DNA of 32,279 nt. Source: Roseisolibacter sp. H3M3-2. GTDB taxonomy: Bacteria; Gemmatimonadota; Gemmatimonadetes; Gemmatimonadales; Gemmatimonadaceae. The translations under genes and the position numbers were made by a program. The notes under the pieces were generated by a model. It saw only the letters and a list, made by a program, of their open reading frames with translations. It made no database searches and was not told the origin of the DNA. The DNA lies in contig NZ_JARGEK010000013.1 in the NCBI RefSeq assembly GCF_029211165.1, positions 1 through 32,279 on the forward strand. The letters run 5' to 3'. This document shows positions 1-6,748 of the stretch, one piece after another. The number at the start of each line of letters is the position of its first letter. Positions within the stretch are counted from its first letter, which is position 1.

Positions 1-157
1 GGGCATCAGGTGGTGCGCATGCTCGGTGTGCGCTCGCCGGCGGCTGGCGGCGCCGCGCATCAGGATGGGCGCGAGCCGAGAGGGCGCGGACGGCGGGCTG
101 GCGGCGCCGCGCCTCAGGTGGGCGCGCGGGCGACAGCTCGCGGCGGCGCTTCTCGGC
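1..157 (+). other. ORF-less cassette, repeated family copy 1 (5' truncated by window edge)
   Basis: This is the right part of a cassette that recurs at 4469-4732, 8812-9075 and 13180-13439. It is nearly identical to the 4469 copy up to and including the following attC. It contains the recurring GCATCAGG-type motif flanked by GGCTGGCGGCGCC. Reading frames run through it but are not preserved between the four copies because of a 4-base length difference, so I treat it as non-coding DNA of unknown function. Confidence 0.75.
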
Positions 158-287
158 GCCTAACGTGGCGTTGCAGCAGACGGCGCCCCGCGAGCATCAT
201 GGTTCGTCCGGCTCGGCTCTAGTGCCCGCCTCGGCGCCACCGCGCGCGCTCGGCTCGGAGCGCCGCAGCTGAACTCGGGCGTTAGGT
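158..287 (+). repeat. attC 1 (class A)
   Basis: R'' GCCTAAC, spacer GTGGCG, L'' with CAGCAGAC, L' GCAGCTGAAC, R' GTTAGGT. The central hairpin is class A (GCATCATGG and GCTCGGCTCGGAGCGCC motifs) and is almost identical to attC 11. Confidence 0.96.
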
Positions 288-306
288 GGCTTCCACACGC
301 ACAGGC

Positions 307-717
307 ATGGTCGAGATCGAGAACGCGAGCGTCGTCACCGACCTGTTCGGCCACTGGCCGAATTTCCATGACGCGGTCGTGCACACGCTGGCGTTCCGTA
401 CCTGGCGCAGCGGGCCGGCGGCGCTCGACGCCGCCCTGTGGGTCGGCGCCTACGTGGGGCCCGCCGACGCGCCGAGCGACGTGTGGACCGCGTGCAACCT
501 CGTGCTCCGCTTCGTCGACGTGGCCGGAGTGGACCTCGCGGGGTTCGGGCCGCAGAACATCCTCGACGAGCTGCGGATCGAAGCTGTACCCGACGGCCTC
601 GACGACCTCCGACGGCCCATCGCGGTGACGTTCGAGCCGTCGGTGGGGGGCGGGCTGCGTCTCCGCTGCGCCAGCGTCGCGGTGCGCGCCGTCCACTCCC
701 ACAGACGCGCCACCTAA
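307..717 (+). CDS. Imm50-like protein (WPNFHDA motif)
   Basis: A 136-residue protein whose N-terminus carries FGHWPNFHDA at residues 14-23, followed by alternating hydrophobic strands and a VLRFVDVAGVDL segment. The same layout appears in the cassette gene at 5747 (FGYWPSFHDAEV, then LRFADVADVEL), so the two are homologues in separate cassettes. From memory this resembles the Imm50 immunity family of polymorphic toxin systems; no toxin gene is adjacent. I chose ATG 307 because CAGGC precedes it exactly as at the homologue's start; an in-frame GTG at 286 overlaps the R' box. The stop TAA is part of the next R'' box. Likely cytoplasmic. Confidence 0.7.
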   Translation: MVEIENASVVTDLFGHWPNFHDAVVHTLAFRTWRSGPAALDAALWVGAYVGPADAPSDVWTACNLVLRFVDVAGVDLAGFGPQNILDELRIEAVPDGLDDLRRPIAVTFEPSVGGGLRLRCASVAVRAVHSHRRAT

Positions 718-809
718 CGTGGCGTTGCAGCTGACGTGGGAGCTATGGTGTGCCTCGCTGCGCTCGGCTCTTTCTGAGGTTCCCACGCAGCTGAACTCGG
801 GCGTTGGGC
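712..809 (+). repeat. attC 2 (class C)
   Basis: R'' ACCTAAC, spacer GTGGCG, L'' CAGCTGAC, R' GTTGGGC. Short class C hairpin (98 bp). GCCACCTAAC mirrors the GTTAGGTGGC at the start of its cassette. Confidence 0.96.
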
Positions 810-930
810 GGACTTGTCGGGCGCCTTTGCGCTCGCTCCGCCGCTGCCCGCTTCTCCCTCTCGCCCCTTCGTCGCTCGCCCTTGCTCCTCGGCGATTTCC
901 CTGGGACGTCTGCCGCTCGGGTTCGACGCC
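810..930 (+). other. Short ORF-less cassette, pyrimidine-rich
   Basis: About 120 bases between two attC sites with no ORF that starts and ends inside on either strand. The + strand is dominated by C and T (for example CTTCTCCCTCTCGCCCCTTC). It belongs to a group of similar short cassettes at 2055-2202, 14969-15095 and 20466-20617. It could encode a small RNA or act as a promoter or spacer; nothing in the sequence decides. Confidence 0.7.
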
Positions 931-1059
931 GCCCAACGGAGCGTTGCAGCTGACGGCGCGTCACGCATCCGGTGAACTCCTGGCGGCGCGCGTCGCGCGG
1001 AGCGAGCATCCGGATGCGCGGCCGGCTCGGAGCGCCGCAGCTGAACTCGGGCGTTAGAT
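931..1059 (+). repeat. attC 3 (class A)
   Basis: R'' GCCCAAC, matching the GTTGGGC R' at its cassette's start; spacer GGAGCG; L'' CAGCTGAC; R' GTTAGAT. Confidence 0.95.
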
Positions 1060-1086
1060 GGCCACGAAATCCACCGGAGCGCAGCC

Positions 1087-1416
1087 GTGAGGAGCTTGGC
1101 AGCGAACGCGAGCCCGAGCCGACTGGTGTGGCGCCACCTGTGGGCCGGGGCGGCGAACCTCGTCCTCGCGGCGTTCTACGTCTTCTGGATCTGGTACGAG
1201 GCGGACAAAGCGCCACCCGGGCAGCTCGACCCGTCACCCTTTCCGTACCTCGGGGCGTTGCTCACCGCGTCCGCCGTCGGCTTCTCCGTAGGCGCGGTGG
1301 CGGTGCTACGCCTGGCGTCCGACCGGCCGTGGGCGCGTCTCCTCCACGAGGTCGCGAGCTACGCGGGCGCCGCCGGCATTCTGGTCGGCGGCCTGCTTCT
1401 GCTCACCATCCGCTGA
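1087..1416 (+). CDS. Small membrane protein, three transmembrane segments
   Basis: A 109-residue protein not recognised as a named family. Hydrophobic segments lie at about residues 18-38, 54-75 and 88-107, with a short acidic loop (EADKAPPGQLDP) between the first two, so it should sit in the cytoplasmic membrane. The start is GTG 1087; it is the first start after the attC and is preceded by a weak purine stretch. It is the only gene in its cassette. Its cassette arms GTTAGATGGCC and GGCCATCTAAC are perfect complements. Confidence 0.75.
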   Translation: MRSLAANASPSRLVWRHLWAGAANLVLAAFYVFWIWYEADKAPPGQLDPSPFPYLGALLTASAVGFSVGAVAVLRLASDRPWARLLHEVASYAGAAGILVGGLLLLTIR

Positions 1417-1426
1417 CGCGCGGGCC

Positions 1427-1525
1427 ATCTAACGTGGCGTTGCAGCTGACGTAGGAGCTGCGGATTCGCCTCGCCTCCGGCTCGGCTCTGTGATGTTCCT
1501 ACGCAGCTGAACTTGGGCGTTAGGT
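1427..1525 (+). repeat. attC 4 (class C)
   Basis: R'' ATCTAAC, spacer GTGGCG, L'' CAGCTGAC, R' GTTAGGT. Class C hairpin with GTAGGAGCTGCGGA and TCCTACGCAGC arms. Confidence 0.96.
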
Positions 1526-1931
1526 GTCACCGTTCGTGCTCCCCAGACAGCCACCTTTAGTCCGGTTTCGACTCGCCGCGTACGTCCTCGGCGCGACCGC
1601 GGCGATCGAGCTCGTACGCGCCGCTGTGCGTCTGCGCGGCGCCTCAGCTCCCCCGGTGACCACGGACCTGGCGTGGGGCGCCGGCGCCGCCGTCGCGGCG
1701 ATGGCGGCCGGCGTCGGCGCGTACCGGCGACGCGGCTGGGCGCCGGTCGCGTTCGCGGCCGCGGCCCTGGCGTACCTCGGCCGGGCCGCGAGTGTCGGCG
1801 CGCAGGTGTGGCGCCAGTTCCCCGACCGGCGGGCGCTCGCGTGCCTCCCCGTCGCGGCCGGCGCCGCGTTCGCGGCGGTCGCGCTGTGGCTGGCGTGGAG
1901 CGCGGTCCGGGCCAGCGCGCGTGACACCTAA
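1524..1931 (+). CDS. Small membrane protein, about four hydrophobic segments
   Basis: A 135-residue Ala/Val-rich membrane protein of unknown family. Hydrophobic stretches lie at about residues 15-35, 48-66, 72-86 and 105-127, separated by Arg-rich loops. The GTG at 1524 overlaps the R' box of attC 4; another GTG lies at 1536. With so little leader, translation must start almost at the recombination point. The stop TAA is contributed by the R'' box of attC 5. Cassette arms GTTAGGTGTCAC and GTGACACCTAAC are perfectly complementary over 12 bases. Confidence 0.7.
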   Translation: MSPFVLPRQPPLVRFRLAAYVLGATAAIELVRAAVRLRGASAPPVTTDLAWGAGAAVAAMAAGVGAYRRRGWAPVAFAAAALAYLGRAASVGAQVWRQFPDRRALACLPVAAGAAFAAVALWLAWSAVRASARDT

Positions 1932-2054
1932 CGGGGCGTTGCAGCTGACGGCGCTTCATGCATCCGGTGAACCCCTGGCGGCATTCCTCGCCCGGCGCCA
2001 CCCTCCCAGCGCGCGCCAGGGTAGAGGCGCCGCAGCTGAACTCGGGCGTTAGGT
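1926..2054 (+). repeat. attC 5 (class A-like)
   Basis: R'' ACCTAAC, spacer GGGGCG, L'' CAGCTGAC, R' GTTAGGT. Confidence 0.95.
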
Positions 2055-2202
2055 GGCGTCGCCGGGACGCCCCGCGCTCGCGGCCTGCTCTTCTCCGTCG
2101 CTGGCTGCTCTTGCCGCTCATCCTGGCTGCTCGGTCCCTCTGCCCGCGCAGCTCGTCCCTGCGCTCGGCGCCGTGGCGCTCCTGCGCGCCCGGCACCCCG
2201 CC
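2055..2202 (+). other. Short ORF-less cassette, pyrimidine-rich
   Basis: About 150 bases without a self-contained ORF. The + strand has repeated CTGCTCTT and CTGGCTGCTC motifs and a strong pyrimidine bias, like the cassettes at 810, 14969 and 20466. No function is assignable. Confidence 0.65.
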
Positions 2203-2329
2203 ACCTAACGTGGCGTTGCAGCTGACCGGCACGGGGGAGCATCAGGTTGTGTGCGCGCCGATTCCATCGCACAATCGGGGGCGTCGCGCCCGCGGGCTTC
2301 GAGCCGGCAGCTGAACTCGGGCGTTAGAC
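2203..2329 (+). repeat. attC 6 (class B)
   Basis: R'' ACCTAAC, spacer GTGGCG, L'' CAGCTGAC, R' GTTAGAC. Class B hairpin with GCATCAGGTTGTG and CGCACAATCG arms. Confidence 0.96.
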
Positions 2330-2343
2330 AACAACGAGGCTCC

Positions 2344-2571
2344 ATGCTGGATCCACGCGTCCGCACCGCGCTCATCGAGTACCAGCAGGGCCGCCGCGAC
2401 CTCGAGTCCGCGGCCTGGCTGCTCGCCCAGGTGCGCCGCGAGACGGGCCGCCTGGAGCTCTACCCCTCGGCGTCGTCGAGTCCCGCGGAGCGCGCCCTCC
2501 TCGCGCGCTTCGCGCAGCTGGTCACCGAGGACGGGGGCGCGGGGGCCGGGGGCGGCGCCGCTGTTGTCTAA
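2344..2571 (+). CDS. Unknown small protein, duplicated cassette copy 1
   Basis: A 75-residue, mostly helical soluble protein (RTALIEYQQGRRDLESAA, then SPAERALLARFAQLV) with a Gly/Ala-rich tail. The family is not recognised. A second copy at 8466-8693 differs at only three residues (P4A, W25R, R36C), and both cassettes start with the same GTTAGACAACAACGAGGCTCC leader. The spacer GGATCG in the following attC is unique to these two copies. ATG 2344 is the only sensible start, with GAGGC just upstream. The stop lies in the R'' box. Confidence 0.75.
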   Translation: MLDPRVRTALIEYQQGRRDLESAAWLLAQVRRETGRLELYPSASSSPAERALLARFAQLVTEDGGAGAGGGAAVV

Positions 2572-2692
2572 CGGATCGTTGCAGCTGACTGGCCGCCGGG
2601 GGCATCAGGTTGTGATCCGGCGGGCGGCGTCGCACAATCGAGTGCTACGCGCCCGCGATCTCGATGCCGGCAGCTGAACTCGGGCGTTAGGC
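2566..2692 (+). repeat. attC 7 (class B; unusual GGATCG spacer)
   Basis: R'' GTCTAAC, spacer GGATCG (seen only here and in attC 19), L'' CAGCTGAC, class B hairpin, R' GTTAGGC. Confidence 0.95.
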
Positions 2693-2711
2693 CGACCACG
2701 AGCGTCGCCGC

Positions 2712-3038
2712 ATGGAGAGCTTTGACGAGCTGTGGACGTGGTACGGCCGCACGCCCCACCCGGCCAACATCGGGGACCGCGCGGCCGGCGTCGCCCTCGC
2801 CGAGATCGACGACGAGGAACAGGACATCGCCAGCTACCACGCGGGGCGCCGGATGGACGCCGCGGTGCGGGCCGGCGACGACGCGTATCACGCTCGGCGC
2901 ATGGCGCGGCTCGGGCTCGCGCTGGCGGACCTCGTGCAGGTCCTGCCCGTGATCCAGCCGGCGGCAACGCAGGCCTACTTCGAGCGGGTGGCCACGCTTG
3001 CCCGTGCGGTCCTGGCCGACGTCGCGCGGGAGTCCTAA
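2712..3038 (+). CDS. Hypothetical helical protein
   Basis: A 108-residue soluble protein of unrecognised family. It starts with an aromatic-rich MESFDELWTWYGRTPH, then has an acidic segment (AEIDDEEQDIASYH) and long helices (ARRMARLGLALADLVQVLPV, then a final helix to the C-terminus). No metal or catalytic motif is obvious. ATG 2712 lies 20 bases after the R' box. The stop TAA is in the next R'' box, so the gene fills the cassette. Confidence 0.7.
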   Translation: MESFDELWTWYGRTPHPANIGDRAAGVALAEIDDEEQDIASYHAGRRMDAAVRAGDDAYHARRMARLGLALADLVQVLPVIQPAATQAYFERVATLARAVLADVARES

Positions 3039-3161
3039 CGTGGCGTTGCAGCTGACCGAGCGACCGCGCATCAGGTTTCTCCCGGGCGCGCCTCCGTGCC
3101 CGGCTCGGCTTCCACTTGTGCGCTCGGCTCAGGGCTCGGTAGCTGAACTCGGGCGTTAGCC
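3033..3161 (+). repeat. attC 8 (class A variant)
   Basis: R'' TCCTAAC (first base T instead of purine), spacer GTGGCG, L'' CAGCTGAC, hairpin with GCGCATCAGGTTTCTCCC as in attC 20, R' GTTAGCC. Confidence 0.94.
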
Positions 3162-3188
3162 CTCAATGGACATCCTCGTCGGGGCGGC

Positions 3189-3217
3189 TTGCCGCATGTA
3201 TATGCGAGCCATATACT
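3189..3217 (+). promoter_or_regulatory. Promoter of the brnTA cassette
   Basis: TTGCCG (3189-3194), a 17-base gap and TATACT (3212-3217) form a good sigma-70-like promoter in an otherwise GC-rich region. The predicted transcription start falls at or next to ATG 3225, so the mRNA would be leaderless or nearly so. The same TTGCNG box lies 35-36 bases before the start codon in the cassettes at 7364 and 17304. Confidence 0.65.
3198..3216 (+). promoter_or_regulatory. Probable BrnA operator (perfect 7-bp inverted repeat)
   Basis: GTATATG, five bases, then CATATAC. The palindrome overlaps the spacer and the -10 box of the promoter. BrnA proteins of this family repress their own operon, so this is the obvious candidate operator; binding itself is inferred. 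Confidence 0.65.
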
Positions 3218-3224
3218 CCAGCGC

Positions 3225-3551
3225 ATGGCTGACCTCCGTGCCCGCCTGGCCCAGGCGACCGGATTCCAGTGGGATTCCGGCAACGCGACAAAGAACTGGA
3301 CCAAGCACACGGTCGGCCAATCCGAGTGCGAGCAGGTGTTCTTCAATGCCCCCCTGGTGCTGGCCGCCGACCCGGCGCACTCCGCGCGAGAGGGGCGTTA
3401 CTTCGCGCTCGGGCAGACCGACGAGGGCCGCCTCCTCCTCGTCGTGTTCACGCTGCGGGGCTCACTCGTCCGCGTCATCTCGGCTCGCCCCATGAGCCGC
3501 CGAGAGCGCGAGGTCTATGCCGATGCCGAAGGCCAAGAAGACGCCAAGTAA
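3225..3551 (+). CDS. brnT: BrnT family toxin
   Basis: A 108-residue protein with the BrnT layout: FQWDSGNATKNWTKH at residues 13-27 (usual FEWDxxKaxxNxxKH), then FFNAPLV and a central REGRYFALGQTDEGRLLLVVFT core, then VRVISARPMSRREREVY, the typical C-terminal signature. BrnT is a ribonuclease toxin of the RelE fold that stops growth by cleaving RNA and is neutralised by BrnA. Codons before 3225 would add residues not expected for the family, and the promoter overlaps them. The brnA reading frame overlaps its end by about 30 bases, so the two are translationally coupled. Confidence 0.88.
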   Translation: MADLRARLAQATGFQWDSGNATKNWTKHTVGQSECEQVFFNAPLVLAADPAHSAREGRYFALGQTDEGRLLLVVFTLRGSLVRVISARPMSRREREVYADAEGQEDAK

Positions 3552-3885
3552 GCGTGGGGGGCGCACCGCCCGCGCGCCGCGCCCGCGCGCCCGGGCCGCA
3601 GGGCGCCCGGAGCCGCTACCCGTGTTCGCGTCCGAGGCTGAGGAGCGCGAGTTCTGGGCAGCGCATGATACCGCGGACCACGTGGACTGGACGGCCGCGG
3701 AGCGCGTACGGTTGCCCAATCTCAAGCCGTCAACGGCGACGATCTCGCTCCGGTTGCCAGAGGGCATGCTCGAGGAACTGAAGGTGCTCGCCAATCAGCG
3801 GGACGTGCCGTATCAGAGCCTCCTCAAAGTCTTCCTGGCCGAGCGCCTCGCTGCCGAACGACATCGCAAGCGTCGCGCGAGCTGA
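3517..3885 (+). CDS. brnA: BrnA family antitoxin (CopG/ribbon-helix-helix)
   Basis: A 122-residue antitoxin. The N-terminal third is Lys/Arg/Ala-rich and probably disordered, followed by FASEAEEREFWAAHDTADHVDW, the conserved BrnA toxin-binding region. The C-terminal ribbon-helix-helix follows (ATISLRLPEGMLEELKVLAN, then DVPYQSLLKVFLAERL). ATG 3517 and ATG 3523 are both possible; both overlap the brnT end. It should bind BrnT and repress the shared promoter through the GTATATG palindrome. The stop is just before attC 9. Confidence 0.88.
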   Translation: MPMPKAKKTPSKRGGRTARAPRPRARAAGRPEPLPVFASEAEEREFWAAHDTADHVDWTAAERVRLPNLKPSTATISLRLPEGMLEELKVLANQRDVPYQSLLKVFLAERLAAERHRKRRAS

Positions 3886-3886
3886 G

Positions 3887-3983
3887 GCCTAACGAAGCGT
3901 TGCAGCTGACGTAGGGGCTGCGGAGGGTGCGGCTGCGCCGCACTCTTATGGGGTCCCTACGCAGCTGAACTCGGGCGTTATGC
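3887..3983 (+). repeat. attC 9 (class C)
   Basis: R'' GCCTAAC, spacer GAAGCG, L'' CAGCTGAC, inner stem GTGCGGCTGCGCCGCAC, R' GTTATGC. Confidence 0.95.
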
Positions 3984-4010
3984 CGCAACCCGCATCGCCG
4001 CTCACACGGA

Positions 4011-4370
4011 GTGCTTCGCTACGTGCCTCGCCCGCCGGCACTGCTGGTCCTCTCCACTGCCGCGCTCCTGGTTGCCTGCGGAGACGCGGCCGGGCCCGCG
4101 CCCGGCACGCCGACGTTGGCCGTGGCGCCGCAGTCTGTCTCCCTGCCCGCCGGCGGGCGCACGGCGGTGGCAGCCACAGTCTACCTGGCTCGGAGCCCGG
4201 TGGCCTTTCGCTGGCGGGTCCGCGACTCGACGCTCGTCGCGATCGACTCGCTCGCCCTGGCCGGGAGCGTGGCGCACCTGCGGCGCCTGGCGCCCGGCGG
4301 CACCATCGTCACGGTCGCGGCGCCGGCGCTCGGCCTGAGCGCGGACGTTCCGGTCGTCGCCTTCCCGTAA
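4011..4370 (+). CDS. Putative lipoprotein with Ig-like (BIG2-type) fold
   Basis: A 119-residue protein with an N-terminal lipoprotein signal: hydrophobic ALLVLSTAALLVAC with the lipid-accepting Cys at residue 23 of the GTG 4011 start (a second GTG at 4023 also works). The mature part reads LAVAPQSVSLPAGGRTAVAATV and so on, the pattern of bacterial Ig-like group 2 domains. It should be anchored in the membrane facing the periplasm or cell surface. A CGGAG stretch overlaps the start. No partner is visible in the cassette. Confidence 0.72.
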   Translation: MLRYVPRPPALLVLSTAALLVACGDAAGPAPGTPTLAVAPQSVSLPAGGRTAVAATVYLARSPVAFRWRVRDSTLVAIDSLALAGSVAHLRRLAPGGTIVTVAAPALGLSADVPVVAFP

Positions 4371-4378
4371 CCGCTGCG

Positions 4379-4474
4379 GCATAACGTGGCGTTGCAGCTG
4401 ACGTAGGGGCTGCGGACGGTGCGGCTGCGCCGCACTTTATGGGGGCCCCACGCAGCTGAACTCGGGCGTTAGGC
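4379..4474 (+). repeat. attC 10 (class C)
   Basis: R'' GCATAAC (matching the GTTATGC at its cassette's start), spacer GTGGCG, L'' CAGCTGAC, R' GTTAGGC. Confidence 0.95.
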
Positions 4475-4732
4475 GCACTCACGACCGACTGCTTTGCTGC
4501 TTCCCCCGGAAGCTGCCCCGGCTGTCTCTCCCTGCGGCGCTTGCCGGCGGGCTGCTGCTCGATCGGATGCGCCCTGGGCGTCAGGTGGTGCGCATGCTCG
4601 GTGTGCGCTCGGCGGCGGCTGGCGGCGCCGCGCATCAGGATGGGCGCGAGCCGAGAGGGCGCGGACGGCGGGCTGGCGGCGCCGCGCATCAGGTGGGCGC
4701 GCGGGCGACAGCTCGCGGCGGCGCTTCTCGGC
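4469..4732 (+). other. ORF-less cassette, repeated family copy 2
   Basis: A 264-base cassette beginning GTTAGGCGCACTCACGACC and shared, nearly identically, with 1-157, 8812-9075 and 13180-13439. It contains three CGTCAGG/GCATCAGG motifs, each beside GGCGGCGCC or a similar GC-rich inverted sequence. The same motif is a hallmark of the attC hairpins, so the cassette looks built from hairpin-like units. No frame is conserved across the copies. Confidence 0.75.
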
Positions 4733-4862
4733 GCCTAACGTGGCGTTGCAGCAGACGGCGCCCCGCGAGCATCATGGTTCGTCCGGCTCGGCTCTAGTGC
4801 CCGGCTCGGCGCCGTCGCGCGCGCTCGGCTCGGAGCGCCGCAGCTGAACTCGTGCGTTAGCT
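4733..4862 (+). repeat. attC 11 (class A)
   Basis: R'' GCCTAAC, spacer GTGGCG, L'' CAGCAGAC, R' GTTAGCT preceded by CGTGC instead of CGGGC. Nearly identical to attC 1. Confidence 0.95.
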
Positions 4863-4872
4863 GGACACAAGC

Positions 4873-5124
4873 ATGATCTCCACAGACGTCGAGACCCGCG
4901 CGCTCCAGTTCCTCGCCGAGGACGAGTTCTGCTCGCCCTTCGAGATCGCCACTGTCGTCGTGCTCTGGGACGCCGACCCTGCGGCGACGGGGGCACTCGT
5001 CGCGGCCTGGCAGGAGCGCGGGTGGGTCGAGCTGCTCTCGCAGGACGAGCCCGACCTGCCCGACCTGCTGCATCTCACCGAGGCCGGCTACGCGGAGGTC
5101 GAGCGCCGGCGTCCGGTCAGCTAA
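4873..5124 (+). CDS. Hypothetical protein, possible winged-helix fold
   Basis: An 83-residue acidic protein (FLAEDEFCSPFEIATVVVLW, then WQERGWVELLSQDEPDLPDLLHLTEAGYAEVERR). The spacing of helices with a final LTEAGYAEVER resembles the C-terminal end of small winged-helix proteins, but few basic residues are present and I would not call it DNA-binding. ATG 4873 lies 11 bases after the R' box. The stop TAA lies inside the next R'' box. Confidence 0.68.
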   Translation: MISTDVETRALQFLAEDEFCSPFEIATVVVLWDADPAATGALVAAWQERGWVELLSQDEPDLPDLLHLTEAGYAEVERRRPVS

Positions 5125-5247
5125 CGTGGCGTTGCAGCAGACGGCGCGTCACGCATCCGGTGAACCCCTGGCGCGCTCCCTTGAGCGGAGCGACCGTCCG
5201 GGCGCGCGGCGCGTCTGAGGCGCCGCAGCTGAACTTGGGCGTTATGC
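5119..5247 (+). repeat. attC 12 (class A-like)
   Basis: R'' AGCTAAC, spacer GTGGCG, L'' CAGCAGAC, R' GTTATGC. Confidence 0.95.
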
Positions 5248-5265
5248 CGCAACGAGCAACCGTGT

Positions 5266-5631
5266 ATGTCTGAGTCTCACTGCCCGCTCTGCTACACCGA
5301 GCTCGAGGTCCGTGACGTCGCGCCGTGCTTCGACTGCGGGCATAGCCCGGAGGAGTTCGTGCACCTGGCGGAGGGCCGGCACACCTACGAAGAGGTCGAG
5401 ACGCTCGGCGATCGGGCCGTGTTCTGCGACTTCTGCCAATCGGACTTCTCGTCCTACGATCCGCGCTACTTCGGGCGTCCTCCCGGCACGCGGCTGGGCC
5501 GCGGCTACATGCAGGTGCTGCGGGTGCTTGACGACCCGCGCCCGGGGCGCGACAAGTTCTGCGCGGAGTGCGGCCACCGACTCGCGTTCCTTCGATTCGT
5601 CGCGCACGCTAGGGCCGTGGCTGCGGCATAA
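5266..5631 (+). CDS. Zinc-ribbon-like protein with four CxxC pairs
   Basis: A 121-residue soluble protein with CPLC at residues 6-9, CFDC at about 21-24, CDFC at about 54-57 and CAEC near 103. This gives eight cysteines in four knuckles and predicts two structural zinc sites. The rest is acidic in the first half and ends in an Ala-rich helix. The family is not recognised; a nucleic-acid or protein-binding role is a guess. ATG 5266 is 19 bases after R', and the stop is inside the next R'' box. Confidence 0.75.
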   Translation: MSESHCPLCYTELEVRDVAPCFDCGHSPEEFVHLAEGRHTYEEVETLGDRAVFCDFCQSDFSSYDPRYFGRPPGTRLGRGYMQVLRVLDDPRPGRDKFCAECGHRLAFLRFVAHARAVAAA

Positions 5632-5723
5632 CGAATCGTTGCACCTGACGAAGGCGCGCATCGTTCCGCACCGGCGGCACAGCTCCAACCCTGCGCCTTC
5701 GCAGGTGAACTCTGGCGTTAGAC
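5626..5723 (+). repeat. attC 13 (class D, distinct L boxes)
   Basis: R'' GCATAAC, spacer GAATCG, L'' GCACCTGACGAAGGCGC and L' GCGCCTTCGCAGGTGAAC, giving a much longer perfect stem than the other sites; R' GTTAGAC. Only attC 46 shares this type. Confidence 0.95.
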
Positions 5724-5746
5724 GTCCACGACTTCTGTCACCAGGC

Positions 5747-6190
5747 ATGGAGCAGCCGCCCGTCCCCTTGCTACGCGCCGAGCGTCTCCTCGCGGCGTTC
5801 GGCTACTGGCCGTCGTTCCACGACGCCGAGGTGCACCGCGCGCTGCTCGACCGCGGCTCCGCCGGCGAGCGCCCCTCGATCACGCTGGTGGTGAACGTGT
5901 TCGACAGCACCGGTGCGGTGGACGAGCGTGGGTACTACGACATTCGCGTCGACGTCCTAGCCACGCTGCGTTTCGCCGACGTGGCCGACGTGGAGTTGCG
6001 CGACCACGGCGTCCAGAACGTGCTCAGCGAGCTCGGACTCGAGCGCCAGGCGGCTGGGCGGATCGCGGTGGAACTCGGGCCGTGCTACGGCCTCCACGGC
6101 GTCTTCACGTGCGCCTCGGTCGAGGTGCAGGATGTGGCGTCGTACGCGCGCCCTCGCGTCGCGCCGCCGCCGGCCGCCGCCGACCCGTGA
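5747..6190 (+). CDS. Imm50-like protein (WPSFHDAEV motif)
   Basis: A 147-residue homologue of the protein at 307. FGYWPSFHDAEV lies at residues 18-29, followed by ITLVVNVFDSTGAVDE, then LRFADVADVELRDHGVQNVLSEL and a C-terminal CASVEVQDV strand. From memory this is the Imm50-type immunity fold, normally paired with a toxin C-terminal domain; none is present here, so it may be an orphan immunity gene. ATG 5747 is preceded by CCAGGC, the same leader as the homologue. Its arms GTTAGACGTCC and GGACGTCTAAC match over 11 bases. Confidence 0.72.
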   Translation: MEQPPVPLLRAERLLAAFGYWPSFHDAEVHRALLDRGSAGERPSITLVVNVFDSTGAVDERGYYDIRVDVLATLRFADVADVELRDHGVQNVLSELGLERQAAGRIAVELGPCYGLHGVFTCASVEVQDVASYARPRVAPPPAAADP

Positions 6191-6196
6191 GCGGAC

Positions 6197-6323
6197 GTCT
6201 AACGTGGCGTTGCAGCAGACGGCGCACCTCACGCATCGGGTGGGCATCCTGGCGGCCGCCCTCGCGCGGAGCGAACGTCTGTGCGCGCGGCGACCGCGCC
6301 GCAGCTGAACTCGGGCGTTAGGT
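6197..6323 (+). repeat. attC 14 (class A-like)
   Basis: R'' GTCTAAC, spacer GTGGCG, L'' CAGCAGAC, R' GTTAGGT; 127 bp. Confidence 0.95.
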
Positions 6324-6357
6324 CGCACCCGTCCTCCACCCGCTAGCAACCGATTTC

Positions 6358-6600
6358 ATGGCCGTGGTCCGCCGCCTGGAGCTCCGTCAGCTCCGTATCG
6401 AAGCTACGCACACCGAGGTGGAGGCGACGTACGCGATCGTGAAGGACGGCGACGGCACGCCCTATCTCCAGATCGACACGTATGGCTCAGAGGAGCGGAA
6501 ACTCCAGGGCAAGCAAAGCCAGTCCATCCGACTTGCGCCGGAAGCGATCGCCCAACTTCGTGTGATCTTCGACCGACATTTCGGCGAGCGTGCGACCTAA
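6358..6600 (+). CDS. Conserved small protein with IDTYGS...GKxSQSI motif
   Basis: An 80-residue protein: an N-terminal beta-rich part (ATYAIVKDGDGTPYLQIDTYGS) leads to the motif GKQSQSIRLAPEAIAQLRVI near residues 51-70. I recall the IDTYGS/GKxSQSIxL pattern from a widespread family of small proteins of unknown function, so it is probably conserved outside integrons. No catalytic residues are evident. ATG 6358 is 35 bases after R', a longer leader than most cassettes here. The stop TAA is shared with R''. Confidence 0.75.
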   Translation: MAVVRRLELRQLRIEATHTEVEATYAIVKDGDGTPYLQIDTYGSEERKLQGKQSQSIRLAPEAIAQLRVIFDRHFGERAT

Positions 6601-6724
6601 CGTGGCGTTGCAGCTGACGGCGCCCCGGGAGCATCATGGGTACCCCGGCTCGGCGACGGCGCCCGGCTCGGCGTCATCGCGCGCGCTCGGGCCGGAGCGC
6701 CGCAGCTGAACTGGGGCATTAGGG
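6595..6724 (+). repeat. attC 15 (class A; crossover base mutated)
   Basis: R'' ACCTAAC, spacer GTGGCG, L'' CAGCTGAC. The R' box reads ATTAGGG instead of GTTAGGG, changing the G at the strand-exchange position. Otherwise intact. Confidence 0.93.
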
Positions 6725-6748
6725 CGACACACACAGGACAATGCACCC

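Noticed and set aside
160-936. Long minus-strand ORFs crossing attC sites (for example 160-936, 1429-2232, 12546-13418)
   Set aside because: They read through two or more attC sites and are opened by the repeated GC-rich hairpins (recurring peptide PNARVQL or PNAQVQL is just the translated attC). No start inside a cassette and no family resemblance.
4541-4738. 65-residue frame MPAGCCSIGCALG... in the repeated cassette
   Set aside because: The frame is interrupted by a length difference in copy 4 and runs into the attC; most of its apparent conservation follows from DNA identity among recent copies.
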